The notes beneath the pieces were generated by a model. The model saw nothing but the letters and a program-made list of their open reading frames with translations, was not told the origin of the DNA and searched no databases. Both the position numbers and the translations under genes were made by a program. Of a stretch of 64,000 nt of DNA, positions 53,095 through 61,301 are shown in pieces. The stretch lies in assembly GCF_900086985.1 (NCBI RefSeq), contig NZ_LT593974.1, forward strand, positions 3,286,001 through 3,350,000, in the 5' to 3' direction. This DNA is from Halomonas sp. HL-93 (lineage in GTDB: Bacteria; Pseudomonadota; Gammaproteobacteria; Pseudomonadales; Halomonadaceae). Each line of letters starts with the position of its first letter. Within the stretch, counting starts at the first letter, position 1.

Positions 53095-53139
53095 TTCGTT
53101 CGGCAGGCAACCCGTGGGGGTGTGCCTGAAAGCGCGACG

Positions 53140-53265
53140 TTAGGCGTCGGCCATCGGCACACCGTTGCTAAACCAATAGCCATAACCAAAGACGCCAGGC
53201 GCACAACCGCTATCCGCCATCATTGTCAGGCGAAAAGCAGAGAACTGGGCACATGGTGATGACAT
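53140..53265 (-). CDS. Leader peptide of the DAHP synthase attenuator (41 aa)
   Basis: Too short for usual gene finding. ATG at 53263-53265 has AGGA 8 bases upstream. Near its end the peptide contains GVFGYGYWFSNG, i.e. Phe, Tyr, Tyr, Trp, Phe within seven codons (TTT GGT TAT GGC TAT TGG TTT), and it stops (TAA) 46 bases before a strong hairpin. A run of codons for the end products of the pathway just ahead of a hairpin is the mark of ribosome-stalling attenuation. Mixed Phe/Tyr/Trp codons would make the operon sense all three products. The internal ATGs at 53223 and 53220 are alternative starts. Confidence 0.78.
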   Translation of the reverse strand: MSSPCAQFSAFRLTMMADSGCAPGVFGYGYWFSNGVPMADA

Positions 53266-53387
53266 AAAACGTCCTGTTATGGTGTGGCTGCAACACGGCG
53301 GCAGCGAACGGTCTGGAATACGTTTTTTATCCTGCCTGTATGCGCCGCCAATAGCAACACCCGGCGCGACTTATGCGTCCTCACCGC

Positions 53388-54125
53388 TTAACGACGCGGC
53401 GCGTAGGAGAACACATCGGAGAAAACCCGATCCTCGGCGAGGCCTTTGGGCTCCAGCACGTCCATGCAGGCATACACCATGCCGGGAGAGCCAGAGATGA
53501 ACACGTCCCACTCGCTTGGGTTCATCGACGCCTTTTCAAGCGCCAGGTCGATACGCCCCTGGTGGTGGTGGATGCGCTCGCCGGGGGCCATCGGCTCGGT
53601 CAACGGAAATTCGGTCACGGCCTGAAAGTCGACGTTGGGGAAACGCTGCGCCCAGTCGCAGGCCAGGCTTTCCGCATACAGGTCACGGTGCTCACGTACC
53701 GCCCACCACAGCGAGATCTGCCGCTCGGGCTGATGTTTCAGCGAGGCTTCAATGATCGCTTTCATCTGGGCAAAGCCGGTACCCGCCGCAATCAGCCATA
53801 GCGGGCGTTCGCTCTGGGTATCCAGCACGCAGTCGCCGCCGGGCAACCGCACGGTGAGCTGATTGGCGACCTGGAGCAGCTTGCGCAGTCGCGCAGAATT
53901 TTCGCGCTCGGGCCAGTGCTGAATGTGCAGCTCGATAATACCGTCGCCCCGTTCCGCACTGGCAATCGAGAAAGGCACCCAGGTCGCATCGTCGAGCTTG
54001 AGCTCCAGATACTGCCCGGGGGCGTGCTGCATGGCTTCGGCACGCCCTTCAAGGGTGACACCGAATACGTCGGGATTGAGATCCTCAACGGCCGTAACGT
54101 GGCAAGTCAACATCCTTGCGCTCAT
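53388..54125 (-). CDS. fre: NAD(P)H-flavin reductase (Fre/LuxG type)
   Basis: 245 aa ferredoxin-reductase-fold protein without a ferredoxin domain. The flavin motif is VPFSIAS, the NAD loop LIAAGTGFAQMKAIIE, and the C-terminal VFISGSPGMVYACMDVL with the last aromatic FSYAPRR. It reduces free FMN/FAD with NAD(P)H. Such a gene next to ubiD also occurs in E. coli. UbiD depends on prenylated FMN made from reduced FMN by UbiX, so the pairing is meaningful. It lies 35 bp downstream of ubiD on the same strand. Confidence 0.92.
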   Translation of the reverse strand: MSARMLTCHVTAVEDLNPDVFGVTLEGRAEAMQHAPGQYLELKLDDATWVPFSIASAERGDGIIELHIQHWPERENSARLRKLLQVANQLTVRLPGGDCVLDTQSERPLWLIAAGTGFAQMKAIIEASLKHQPERQISLWWAVREHRDLYAESLACDWAQRFPNVDFQAVTEFPLTEPMAPGERIHHHQGRIDLALEKASMNPSEWDVFISGSPGMVYACMDVLEPKGLAEDRVFSDVFSYAPRR

Positions 54126-54160
54126 GAAAGCCTCTGTGGTTAAAAAAACGGTCTGGAATA

Positions 54161-55663
54161 CTAGGAGTTGCTACCTTTGCGCGCGGGCGGCAAGGGGATA
54201 TCAATGCCCAGGCTTTCCCAACGCGCATCGACCCGAGCTTTGACCTCGGCATCCATCACAATAGGCGTGCCCCATTCACGGTCGGTTTCACCCGGCCATT
54301 TGTTGGTGGCGTCGAGGCCCATTTTCGACCCGAGGCCCGATACGGGAGACGCGAAATCGAGATAGTCGATCGGGGTGTTTTCTACCATGACGGTATCCCG
54401 AGCCGGGTCCATCCGCGTGGTGATGGCCCACATGACATCTTCCCAGTTGCGCGCGTCCACGTCGTCGTCCAACACAATGACAAACTTGGTGTACATGAAC
54501 TGACGCAGGAAACTCCACACGCCCATCATCACGCGCTTGGCATGGCCGGGGTACTGCTTTTTCATGGTGACCACCGCCATGCGGTAGGAACACCCTTCCG
54601 GCGGCAGATAGAAATCGATAATTTCGGGAAACTGCTTATGCAGGATGGGCACAAACACTTCGTTGAGCGCCACGCCGAGAATAGCGGGTTCGTCTGGCGG
54701 ACGGCCGGTGTACGTGGAGTGGTAGATCGCATCGCGACGCATGGTCATCCGCGTCACGGTGAACACGGGGAAGTGATCAACCTCGTTGTAATACCCAGTA
54801 TGATCGCCATAAGGGCCTTCCGGCGCCATATCGTCGGGGTAGATAAATCCTTCGAGGATTATTTCCGCCGATGCCGGCACATCAAGTTCAGCATGAGCGC
54901 ACTTGACCAGCTCAGTGCGTGAGCCACGCAATAGCCCGGCGAAGGCATACTCAGACAGCGTATCCGGCACCGGGGTCACAGCACCTAAAATCGTCGCTGG
55001 GTCTGCGCCCAATGCGACCGCCACGGGGAACGGCTCGCCCGGGTGGGCTTTTTGAAACTCTTGAAAATCCAGCGCGCCGCCACGATGCGATAGCCAGCGC
55101 ATGATCAAGCGGTTCTTGGCGATTTTCTGCTGGCGATAGATGCCCAGATTCTGACGCTTTTTATGCGGCCCCTGAGTAATCACCAGCGGCCACGTCACCA
55201 GCGGGCCCGCATCGCCTGGCCAGCAATGCTGAATGGGCAGCCGCCCAAGATCGACCTCGTCGCCTTCAAACACGACTTCCTGAACCGGGGCGCGCTTGAC
55301 CTGCTTGGGCCCCATGCTAAGTACTTGCTTAAAGATCGGCAGTTTGCTCCAGGCATCCTTGAGGCCCTTGGGTGGATCGGGCTCTTTCAAAAACGCCAGC
55401 AGCTTGCCAACTTCACGCAGGGCCTCAACAGAATCCTGCCCCATACCCAGTGCCACCCGCTTGGGAGTACCGAACAAATTGCCCAGCAGCGGCATGTCGT
55501 GGCCCTTGACGTTTTCAAACAGTAACGCAGGGCCACCGGCACGCAGCGTGCGGTCACAAATTTCGGTAATTTCCAGGTAGGGATCAACCTCAGCGGTAAT
55601 TCGCTTTAACTCACCCTGGGCTTCGAGGGCCGTGATGAACTCGCGCAGATCATGGTACTTCAA
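54161..55663 (-). CDS. ubiD: 4-hydroxy-3-polyprenylbenzoate decarboxylase UbiD
   Basis: 500 aa, full length. The start [22 protein letters not shown] and the blocks [30 protein letters not shown] and [18 protein letters not shown] match UbiD, as does the C-terminal [16 protein letters not shown]. It decarboxylates the ubiquinone precursor using prenylated FMN. It is located between rho and fre on one strand (49 bp and 35 bp), a gene order seen widely in gammaproteobacteria. Confidence 0.96.
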   Translation of the reverse strand: MKYHDLREFITALEAQGELKRITAEVDPYLEITEICDRTLRAGGPALLFENVKGHDMPLLGNLFGTPKRVALGMGQDSVEALREVGKLLAFLKEPDPPKGLKDAWSKLPIFKQVLSMGPKQVKRAPVQEVVFEGDEVDLGRLPIQHCWPGDAGPLVTWPLVITQGPHKKRQNLGIYRQQKIAKNRLIMRWLSHRGGALDFQEFQKAHPGEPFPVAVALGADPATILGAVTPVPDTLSEYAFAGLLRGSRTELVKCAHAELDVPASAEIILEGFIYPDDMAPEGPYGDHTGYYNEVDHFPVFTVTRMTMRRDAIYHSTYTGRPPDEPAILGVALNEVFVPILHKQFPEIIDFYLPPEGCSYRMAVVTMKKQYPGHAKRVMMGVWSFLRQFMYTKFVIVLDDDVDARNWEDVMWAITTRMDPARDTVMVENTPIDYLDFASPVSGLGSKMGLDATNKWPGETDREWGTPIVMDAEVKARVDARWESLGIDIPLPPARKGSNS

Positions 55664-55712
55664 TGCACACTCCCCGGCTGGCAGCAGTACCGCTGCGTCT
55701 GTTTTATAGACG

Positions 55713-56972
55713 CTAGCGGCGCTTCATCGCTTCAAAGAACTCAAGATTGGTCTTGGTATCTTTCAATCGATCAATCAGGAATTCAGTCGCAGCGGTGTCC
55801 TCCATGGGATTCAACAGCTTGCGCAAGATCCACATGCGTTGCATCTCTTCTTCGGAGGCCAGCAAGTCTTCACGCCGGGTGCCACTACGGCGGATATTGA
55901 TCGCCGGGAATACGCGTTTTTCCGCCAGCTTGCGGTCCAAGTGCGCTTCCATATTACCGGTACCCTTAAACTCTTCGAAGATGACTTCGTCCATTTTCGA
56001 GCCGGTATCAACCAACGCCGTGGCGATAATCGTCAAACTACCGCCCTCTTCGATGTTACGCGCCGCCCCAAAGAAGCGTTTTGGCTTCTCTAGTGCGTGG
56101 GCGTCGACACCGCCGGTCAGCACTTTGCCCGAGCTAGGCACCACGGTGTTGTAAGCACGCGCCAAGCGGGTGATGGAGTCGAGCAGAATCACCACGTCTT
56201 TCTTGTGCTCAACTAGACGTTTGGCTTTTTCGATGACCATTTCGGCTACCTGCACGTGGCGGGCGGGCGGTTCATCGAAAGTTGAAGCCACCACTTCGCC
56301 ACGCACGGTGCGCGACATTTCGGTGACTTCCTCGGGGCGCTCGTCGATCAGTAGAACGATCAGATGGCACTCGGGGTTATTCCGCGTGATCGACGTCGCG
56401 ATGTTCTGCAACATCAGCGTCTTACCCGCTTTCGGCGGTGACACCAAAAGACCACGCTGACCTTTGCCAATCGGCGCGGTCAGGTCAATGATCCGCGAGG
56501 TCAGATCCTCAGTGGAGCCGTTACCGATCTCCATACGCATGCGGTCATCCGGGAACAGCGGCGTTAAGTTCTCGAAGAGAATTTTATGCTTGGCGTTCTC
56601 TGGACGGTCAAAGTTGATCTGGCTAACTTTGAGCAGCGCAAAATAGCGCTCACCTTCCTTGGGCGGACGGATTTTGCCCGAGATGGAATCGCCCTTGCGT
56701 AGGTTAAAGCGACGGATTTGTGAGGGCGAGACATAGATATCGTCCGGCCCGGCGAGGTAAGAGCTGTCGGCGCTGCGCAAAAAGCCAAAGCCATCCTGAA
56801 GAATTTCCAGTACACCGTCGCCATAAATATCCTCACCGCTTTTAGCATGCTTTTTGAGGATGGCGAAAATGATGTCCTGCTTGCGCGAACGGGCCAAGTT
56901 ATCGATACCCATTTCACGGGCGATATCGAGCAGCTCGGGAACGGTTTTTTGCTTGAGTTCAGTGAGATTCAT
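55713..56972 (-). CDS. rho: Transcription termination factor Rho
   Basis: 419 aa, the same length as E. coli Rho. The N-terminal RNA-binding fold reads [20 protein letters not shown] and [27 protein letters not shown]. The ATPase has Walker A SPPKAGKT, Walker [11 protein letters not shown], and the R-loop region [13 protein letters not shown]. Start chosen at MNLTELKQK, trimming 13 codons of open frame. The gene has a long, gene-free upstream region (~480 bp), fitting the known self-regulation of rho through an untranslated leader. The thioredoxin gene that usually precedes rho is not here. Confidence 0.97.
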   Translation of the reverse strand: MNLTELKQKTVPELLDIAREMGIDNLARSRKQDIIFAILKKHAKSGEDIYGDGVLEILQDGFGFLRSADSSYLAGPDDIYVSPSQIRRFNLRKGDSISGKIRPPKEGERYFALLKVSQINFDRPENAKHKILFENLTPLFPDDRMRMEIGNGSTEDLTSRIIDLTAPIGKGQRGLLVSPPKAGKTLMLQNIATSITRNNPECHLIVLLIDERPEEVTEMSRTVRGEVVASTFDEPPARHVQVAEMVIEKAKRLVEHKKDVVILLDSITRLARAYNTVVPSSGKVLTGGVDAHALEKPKRFFGAARNIEEGGSLTIIATALVDTGSKMDEVIFEEFKGTGNMEAHLDRKLAEKRVFPAINIRRSGTRREDLLASEEEMQRMWILRKLLNPMEDTAATEFLIDRLKDTKTNLEFFEAMKRR

Positions 56973-57452
56973 CGGTGTGTTAGAAAGTTGCTCATGAAAG
57001 CTGGGCGCCAAGCGCCGGGATAAGACAGGAGGCGTAGCACTTAATGATATGGCTAAGCGCCGTGTGATGCGTTCAGACCCCGAGAAGGCACGCGCTCGAT
57101 AAAGGGGCTAGACTGAGGCTCATTAACCACATGATTAACTGTGACTCAGTTCGAGGGTGCTAGTGCTGGTAAATCTGGTTAGCACAGGAACGGCTAAACC
57201 AGCGGGCTATCTGACGACTTGGATATCTGGCCGACATCATCGGGCGCGATACACTCAACATTCACCGCGTCATGGCGTCAAACTCGACGCTAAATAATGT
57301 CTCGGACGACCTAGGTTGTAGCTGGGTAAATCCGGTCGGATCAAGCCAGTAGCTCGATGTTAGTCAACCCCTGCGCCAAACGCAAGCTTTTGGCAATTGA
57401 CAATAAATAGAGGCCGCCGCAACCTTGGGGCAATTAACACCAAGGATAGCTC
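56973..57452 (-). promoter_or_regulatory. rho leader and rho/ppx divergent promoter region
   Basis: 480 bases with no convincing gene. On the minus strand a hairpin can form between 57175-57183 (CTGGTTAGC) and 57193-57202 (GCTAAACCAG), one base bulged. A smaller dyad, AACTG/CAGTT, lies near 57137-57151. A 26-codon frame at 57160-57240 lacks a ribosome site and is not called. E. coli rho has a regulatory leader with a short peptide and Rho-dependent attenuation, so function here is plausible but inferred. Confidence 0.5.
57423..57445 (+). promoter_or_regulatory. Hairpin that could mask the ppx ribosome site
   Basis: CCTTGG (57423-57428) pairs with CCAAGG (57440-57445) over 6 bp; the ribosome site AAGGA (57442-57446) lies in the 3' arm, 6 bases before ATG. 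Opening of this short stem would be needed for translation. Confidence 0.4.
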
Positions 57453-59009
57453 ATGCCCAAGGACATTATGCTGCCCACCGACGCCTTTGCCCCAGCGGGC
57501 GAGCGGGGGGAGCCGCAACGTTTAGCCGCCATCGACCTAGGCTCGAACAGCTTTCACCTGCTGGTGGCCAACTATCAAAATGAACGCCTTCAGGTGGTCG
57601 CCCGCCTGGGTGAAAAAGTCCAGCTTGCCGCAGGCTTGGATGAACACGGTCAGCTTAGCGAGGAGGCCATTCAGCGCGCGTTAGATTGTTTGGGCCGGTT
57701 TGCGCCCTTCTTAACCGACATCACCCAACAAAATTTGCGTATTGTGGGGACCAACGCGCTGCGCGATGCCCATAATAGTCAGGCATTTATCGAGCGCGCC
57801 GAAGCCCAACTGGGTCACCCCATCGAGATCATTGCCGGTCGGGAAGAAGCCCGCCTTATTTATCTGGGAGCGGCTCATGCCCTGGCGGAAAATGGCCGCC
57901 GCCTGATTGTCGATATCGGCGGTGGGTCTACCGAATTCATCATTGGCGAGGCCTTTGAGCCCAAAGCACTGGAAAGCTTGCGCATGGGCTGCGTGACCTT
58001 TTCACGGCGCTTCTTTCCGGAAGGCGAGCTGAGTGAAAAACGCATGCGCCGCGCCGAACTCGCCGCCTTGTCTGAACTGGCCAATATCCAACGCCCTTAT
58101 CAACACCTGGGTTGGGATGACCCCGTTGGTTCCAGTGGCACGATCAAAGCGGCCGCCAGCGTACTCTTAGCCTACGGCGATACTTCTCAAGAGGGCCTGA
58201 TTACCCGCAGCGGGCTCAAGAAACTGCGCGAGCGGCTGATCAAGTGCAAACAGCTTGATAACGTTGAGCTCGACGGCTTAAAGGCTGACCGGGCCAAGGT
58301 ATTTCCTGCTGGGGTGGCGATCTTAAGCGCCATTTTTGAAGCCTTTGACCTGGCGCAGATGCGCTTTGCCGACGGCGCCCTACGCGAAGGGGTTCTGTAT
58401 GACATGGCCGGGCGTAACAGTGCCGAAGACTCGCGCTCAAAAAGCCTCGAAGTGCTCAAACGCACCTACGAAGTGGATACTCGACAGGCGGATAACGTGG
58501 CGGATACCGCCGCTCGGCTGTTTACCGAGCTTAACCGAGATTGGTCGCTAAGCAGCTCACTGGGCCGTTATCTGGAGTGGGCGAGCCACGTTCACGAGAT
58601 TGGCCTGGCGATTTCTCACAGCCAGTTCCACCGCCACGGCGCCTACCTGCTTGAACATTCGGACCTCGCTGGGTTTTCGCGCCCAGAGCAGCGCTTGCTG
58701 GCATTTTTAGTGCGCGCCCACCGGCGTAAATTCCCTCTCAAAGAATGGCAGACACTACCGAAAAACCAGCAGGCACAAAGCGCCAAGCTGGCTCGCCTTC
58801 TACGACTGGCGGTGTTATTGAACCATTCGCGTCCTGAAACTGCCCCGCCGCTTCCCAATATGGCTGCTGACGATGATCACTTGACCATTACGTTACCTGA
58901 GAGCGACGAGCCGACGCTGCTGGGTACTGATCTGGAGCAAGAGCAAGCGTACATGCACGCAGCGGGATTTCAATTAAACGTTGTGGAGTCTCCGCCTAAA
59001 CAAACGTAG
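57453..59009 (+). CDS. ppx: Exopolyphosphatase / pppGpp phosphohydrolase (Ppx/GppA)
   Basis: 518 aa. AIDLGSNSFHLLVA is the phosphate-1 motif of the ASKHA fold, LIVDIGGGSTEFI the phosphate-2 motif, and the C-terminal HD-type part contains EWASHVHEIGLAISHSQFHRHGAYLL. The full four-domain length matches Ppx rather than the short GppA-like forms. It releases phosphate from the ends of polyphosphate, with effects on stress responses. The ATG has AAGGA upstream, partly covered by a hairpin. It is divergent from rho; the 3' end overlaps tilS by 14 bases, tail to tail. Confidence 0.93.
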   Translation: MPKDIMLPTDAFAPAGERGEPQRLAAIDLGSNSFHLLVANYQNERLQVVARLGEKVQLAAGLDEHGQLSEEAIQRALDCLGRFAPFLTDITQQNLRIVGTNALRDAHNSQAFIERAEAQLGHPIEIIAGREEARLIYLGAAHALAENGRRLIVDIGGGSTEFIIGEAFEPKALESLRMGCVTFSRRFFPEGELSEKRMRRAELAALSELANIQRPYQHLGWDDPVGSSGTIKAAASVLLAYGDTSQEGLITRSGLKKLRERLIKCKQLDNVELDGLKADRAKVFPAGVAILSAIFEAFDLAQMRFADGALREGVLYDMAGRNSAEDSRSKSLEVLKRTYEVDTRQADNVADTAARLFTELNRDWSLSSSLGRYLEWASHVHEIGLAISHSQFHRHGAYLLEHSDLAGFSRPEQRLLAFLVRAHRRKFPLKEWQTLPKNQQAQSAKLARLLRLAVLLNHSRPETAPPLPNMAADDDHLTITLPESDEPTLLGTDLEQEQAYMHAAGFQLNVVESPPKQT

Positions 59010-60264
59010 CGTCTTGCGCCCGCCACAGTAAGGTGGCGGGTAGTTGAACCACGCCCAGGCACTCCTCCTCGTGCATCACCAGGATCAACCGATCACGCTG
59101 CCAGGGCGGCAGTTGAGTTTCTTGCAGCAGTCGCTTAATCTCGCGCCGCCCGCGCTCGGCCAGACGAATCACCTCCCCACCACGTCGCCAGCGCAAGGTG
59201 ACAGGCTGTGCGGTCTTAAGCGACAGCCGCAGCGGCCCCAGAGGTGTTTCGATGCCCGGCTGTCCATCCCACTGGGTTTGCCAGGGCGCCAGTCTCTCCA
59301 ACGGCGGCATGATATATAACCGCCCACGCCACACCCGTGCTTCCGCCCCAGGCCAAGTGACTCGCACCTGAGCGTCGGCCGCCGCGGCCAATTGATCCAA
59401 CAGACTCTCCAGACGTTTGCGAGGAGGCGTGGGCAGATCGCTTTGCTGACAGTGCGAGCGCACCAATAGGCGCTGGCGGGGGCGCTCGCGTAATCTCAAC
59501 GCGGCCACATCAAGGCTGCCATCGCGACCGTGCAGTGTTTGCAGTTCTTCGGCGGCGTAGGCGGCCAATAACTGGTCAGCTTCCCCCGCCAGCCGGGCAC
59601 TTTGAGAAAGCGCCCGGCTGGCTGCAGGCCAGCGCGCTTCAAGTAGCGGCATCACCTGGTGGCGCAGCAGGTTGCGGTCCAGGGTGACATCGCGATTGGT
59701 TGGATCTTCACACCAGGCGAGCTGCATGGCCCTGGCCGTTTCGGCGATTTGCTGGCGACTGACATCCAGCCAGGGACGTAGCAAGGTAATGCCTTGCCAC
59801 TCGCGCCGATAAGGCATCGCGGCAAGTCCGCGAACCCCACTACCGCGCATCGCAGCCAGCAACAGCGTTTCGGCCTGATCGTTTTGATGCTGAGCCAGCC
59901 ACAACGTATCCCCTAAAGGAATATGCTGCTGAAAGGCAGCCAGACGCGCCCGTCGAGCCGCGCCTTCAAGACCTTCGCCTTGGCGTTCAACCTTTAGTCG
60001 CGCCAGCGTTAGCGGCACATCAAACGACGCACACAACGCCAGACAGTGCGCCTCAAACGCGTCGGCCGCAGGCTGTAGGGCATGGTTAACGTGCAGCGCT
60101 CTTAGCGGACGCTGAGCCTTTCGGCATACATCGACAGCTATCGCCAGCAGCAGCGACGAATCCAGCCCGCCGGATAAAGCCACCCAAATAGAGCGCCCCG
60201 GCGGGGTCTCCACCAGGGCGTCATTAAGCAGGCCAACCAGTGATTTAGGCAGCTGGCGCGCCAT
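58996..60264 (-). CDS. tilS: tRNA(Ile)-lysidine synthase TilS
   Basis: 422 aa. The PP-loop [10 protein letters not shown] (~31-40), HVNHAL and [17 protein letters not shown] are TilS hallmarks; substrate-binding and C-terminal domains follow ([26 protein letters not shown]). It changes C34 of tRNA-Ile(CAU) to lysidine, so that AUA codons are read; it is essential. Its start overlaps the end of accA by 20 bases, so translation is coupled. Its 3' end overlaps ppx tail-to-tail by 14 bases. The order accA-tilS is usual in gammaproteobacteria. Confidence 0.95.
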   Translation of the reverse strand: MARQLPKSLVGLLNDALVETPPGRSIWVALSGGLDSSLLLAIAVDVCRKAQRPLRALHVNHALQPAADAFEAHCLALCASFDVPLTLARLKVERQGEGLEGAARRARLAAFQQHIPLGDTLWLAQHQNDQAETLLLAAMRGSGVRGLAAMPYRREWQGITLLRPWLDVSRQQIAETARAMQLAWCEDPTNRDVTLDRNLLRHQVMPLLEARWPAASRALSQSARLAGEADQLLAAYAAEELQTLHGRDGSLDVAALRLRERPRQRLLVRSHCQQSDLPTPPRKRLESLLDQLAAAADAQVRVTWPGAEARVWRGRLYIMPPLERLAPWQTQWDGQPGIETPLGPLRLSLKTAQPVTLRWRRGGEVIRLAERGRREIKRLLQETQLPPWQRDRLILVMHEEECLGVVQLPATLLWRAQDATFV

Positions 60265-61201
60265 AGCTCATCAGACGATCATAGCGGAGCGTCAGTAATG
60301 CCTCGGTATCCATGCGTTGCAACCGATCAATGCTTGCCACCAGCGCCTCTTTAACGCGCTCGGAGGTCGTCATCGGATGCCGGTGTGCACCGCCTAGCGG
60401 CTCCTTGATCAGCGAGTCAACAAAGCCAAGTTCTTTTAGACGTTCGGCGGTAATGCCCATCGCTTGAGCAGCGTCAGAGGCTTTTTCGGCGCTCTTCCAC
60501 AGAATCGACGCGCAACCTTCCGGTGAAATCACCGAGTAGGTCGAGTACTGCAGCATCTGCAGTTCATCGCAAACGCCAATCGCCAGTGCACCGCCGGAGC
60601 CGCCCTCGCCGACGACGGTAGAAATAATCGGCGTTTTCAGCCGTGACATCACCGCCAGGTTGTAGGCAATGGCCTCCGACTGTCCGCGCTCTTCGGCGTC
60701 GATCCCTGGATAGGCGCCCGGCGTGTCGATAAAGGTCAGCACCGGCATTTTGAAGCGTTCGGCCATTTCCATTAGCCGGCAGGCTTTGCGGTAGCCTTCC
60801 GGGCGCGGCATGCCAAAATTACGCCGAACCTTTTCTTTAACGTCGCGGCCTTTTTGATGACCGATTACCATGACCGGCTGGTCATCCAGGCGCGCTATCC
60901 CACCCACGAGCGCGGCGTCATCACCAAAGTTGCGATCGCCATGCAACTCATCAAAGTCGCTGAAAATGTGCTCAAGGTAATCCAACGTGTAGGGCCGCTG
61001 GGGATGGCGTGACAACTGAGACACTTGCCAAGGGGTTAAATCCTTGAAAATCGATTCCGTGAGCCTGCGGCTTTTCTCTTCCAGCCGGGCAATTTCATCG
61101 GAAAGATTGACTTGGCTATCGGAGCTGACCAAGCGCAGCTCCTCAATTTTTGCCTGGAGTTCGGCAATCGGCTGTTCAAAATCGAGATAATTAGGATTCA
61201 T
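60245..61201 (-). CDS. accA: Acetyl-CoA carboxylase carboxyltransferase alpha subunit
   Basis: 318 aa, family length. [56 protein letters not shown] and [15 protein letters not shown] are the conserved blocks that form the carboxyltransferase active site with AccD. It makes malonyl-CoA for fatty acid synthesis. It stands 100 bp downstream of dnaE on the same strand and overlaps tilS by 20 bp, the classical dnaE-accA-tilS order. Confidence 0.97.
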   Translation of the reverse strand: MNPNYLDFEQPIAELQAKIEELRLVSSDSQVNLSDEIARLEEKSRRLTESIFKDLTPWQVSQLSRHPQRPYTLDYLEHIFSDFDELHGDRNFGDDAALVGGIARLDDQPVMVIGHQKGRDVKEKVRRNFGMPRPEGYRKACRLMEMAERFKMPVLTFIDTPGAYPGIDAEERGQSEAIAYNLAVMSRLKTPIISTVVGEGGSGGALAIGVCDELQMLQYSTYSVISPEGCASILWKSAEKASDAAQAMGITAERLKELGFVDSLIKEPLGGAHRHPMTTSERVKEALVASIDRLQRMDTEALLTLRYDRLMSYGAPAA

Positions 61202-61301
61202 CGGCTCTGCCTGTTAAAAATAAGCCATGTCGAAACGCGCATGTAATGCAACCATTATCGCACCCTGACCCTGCCACGCAAGGCACCGCGCGGAACGCGC
61301 C

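Noticed and set aside
57160-57240. 26-codon ORF in the rho leader as a RhoL-like peptide
   Set aside because: No ribosome site and no similarity to the E. coli leader peptide.
57397-57402. TTGACA as -35 of a ppx promoter
   Set aside because: No -10-like hexamer at 16-18 bases downstream; the sequence there is G/C-rich.
59019-59040. CCCGCCAC/GTGGCGGG hairpin as terminator after ppx
   Set aside because: It lies inside the tilS coding sequence and lacks a T-run in either direction; it might still slow transcription but is not called.
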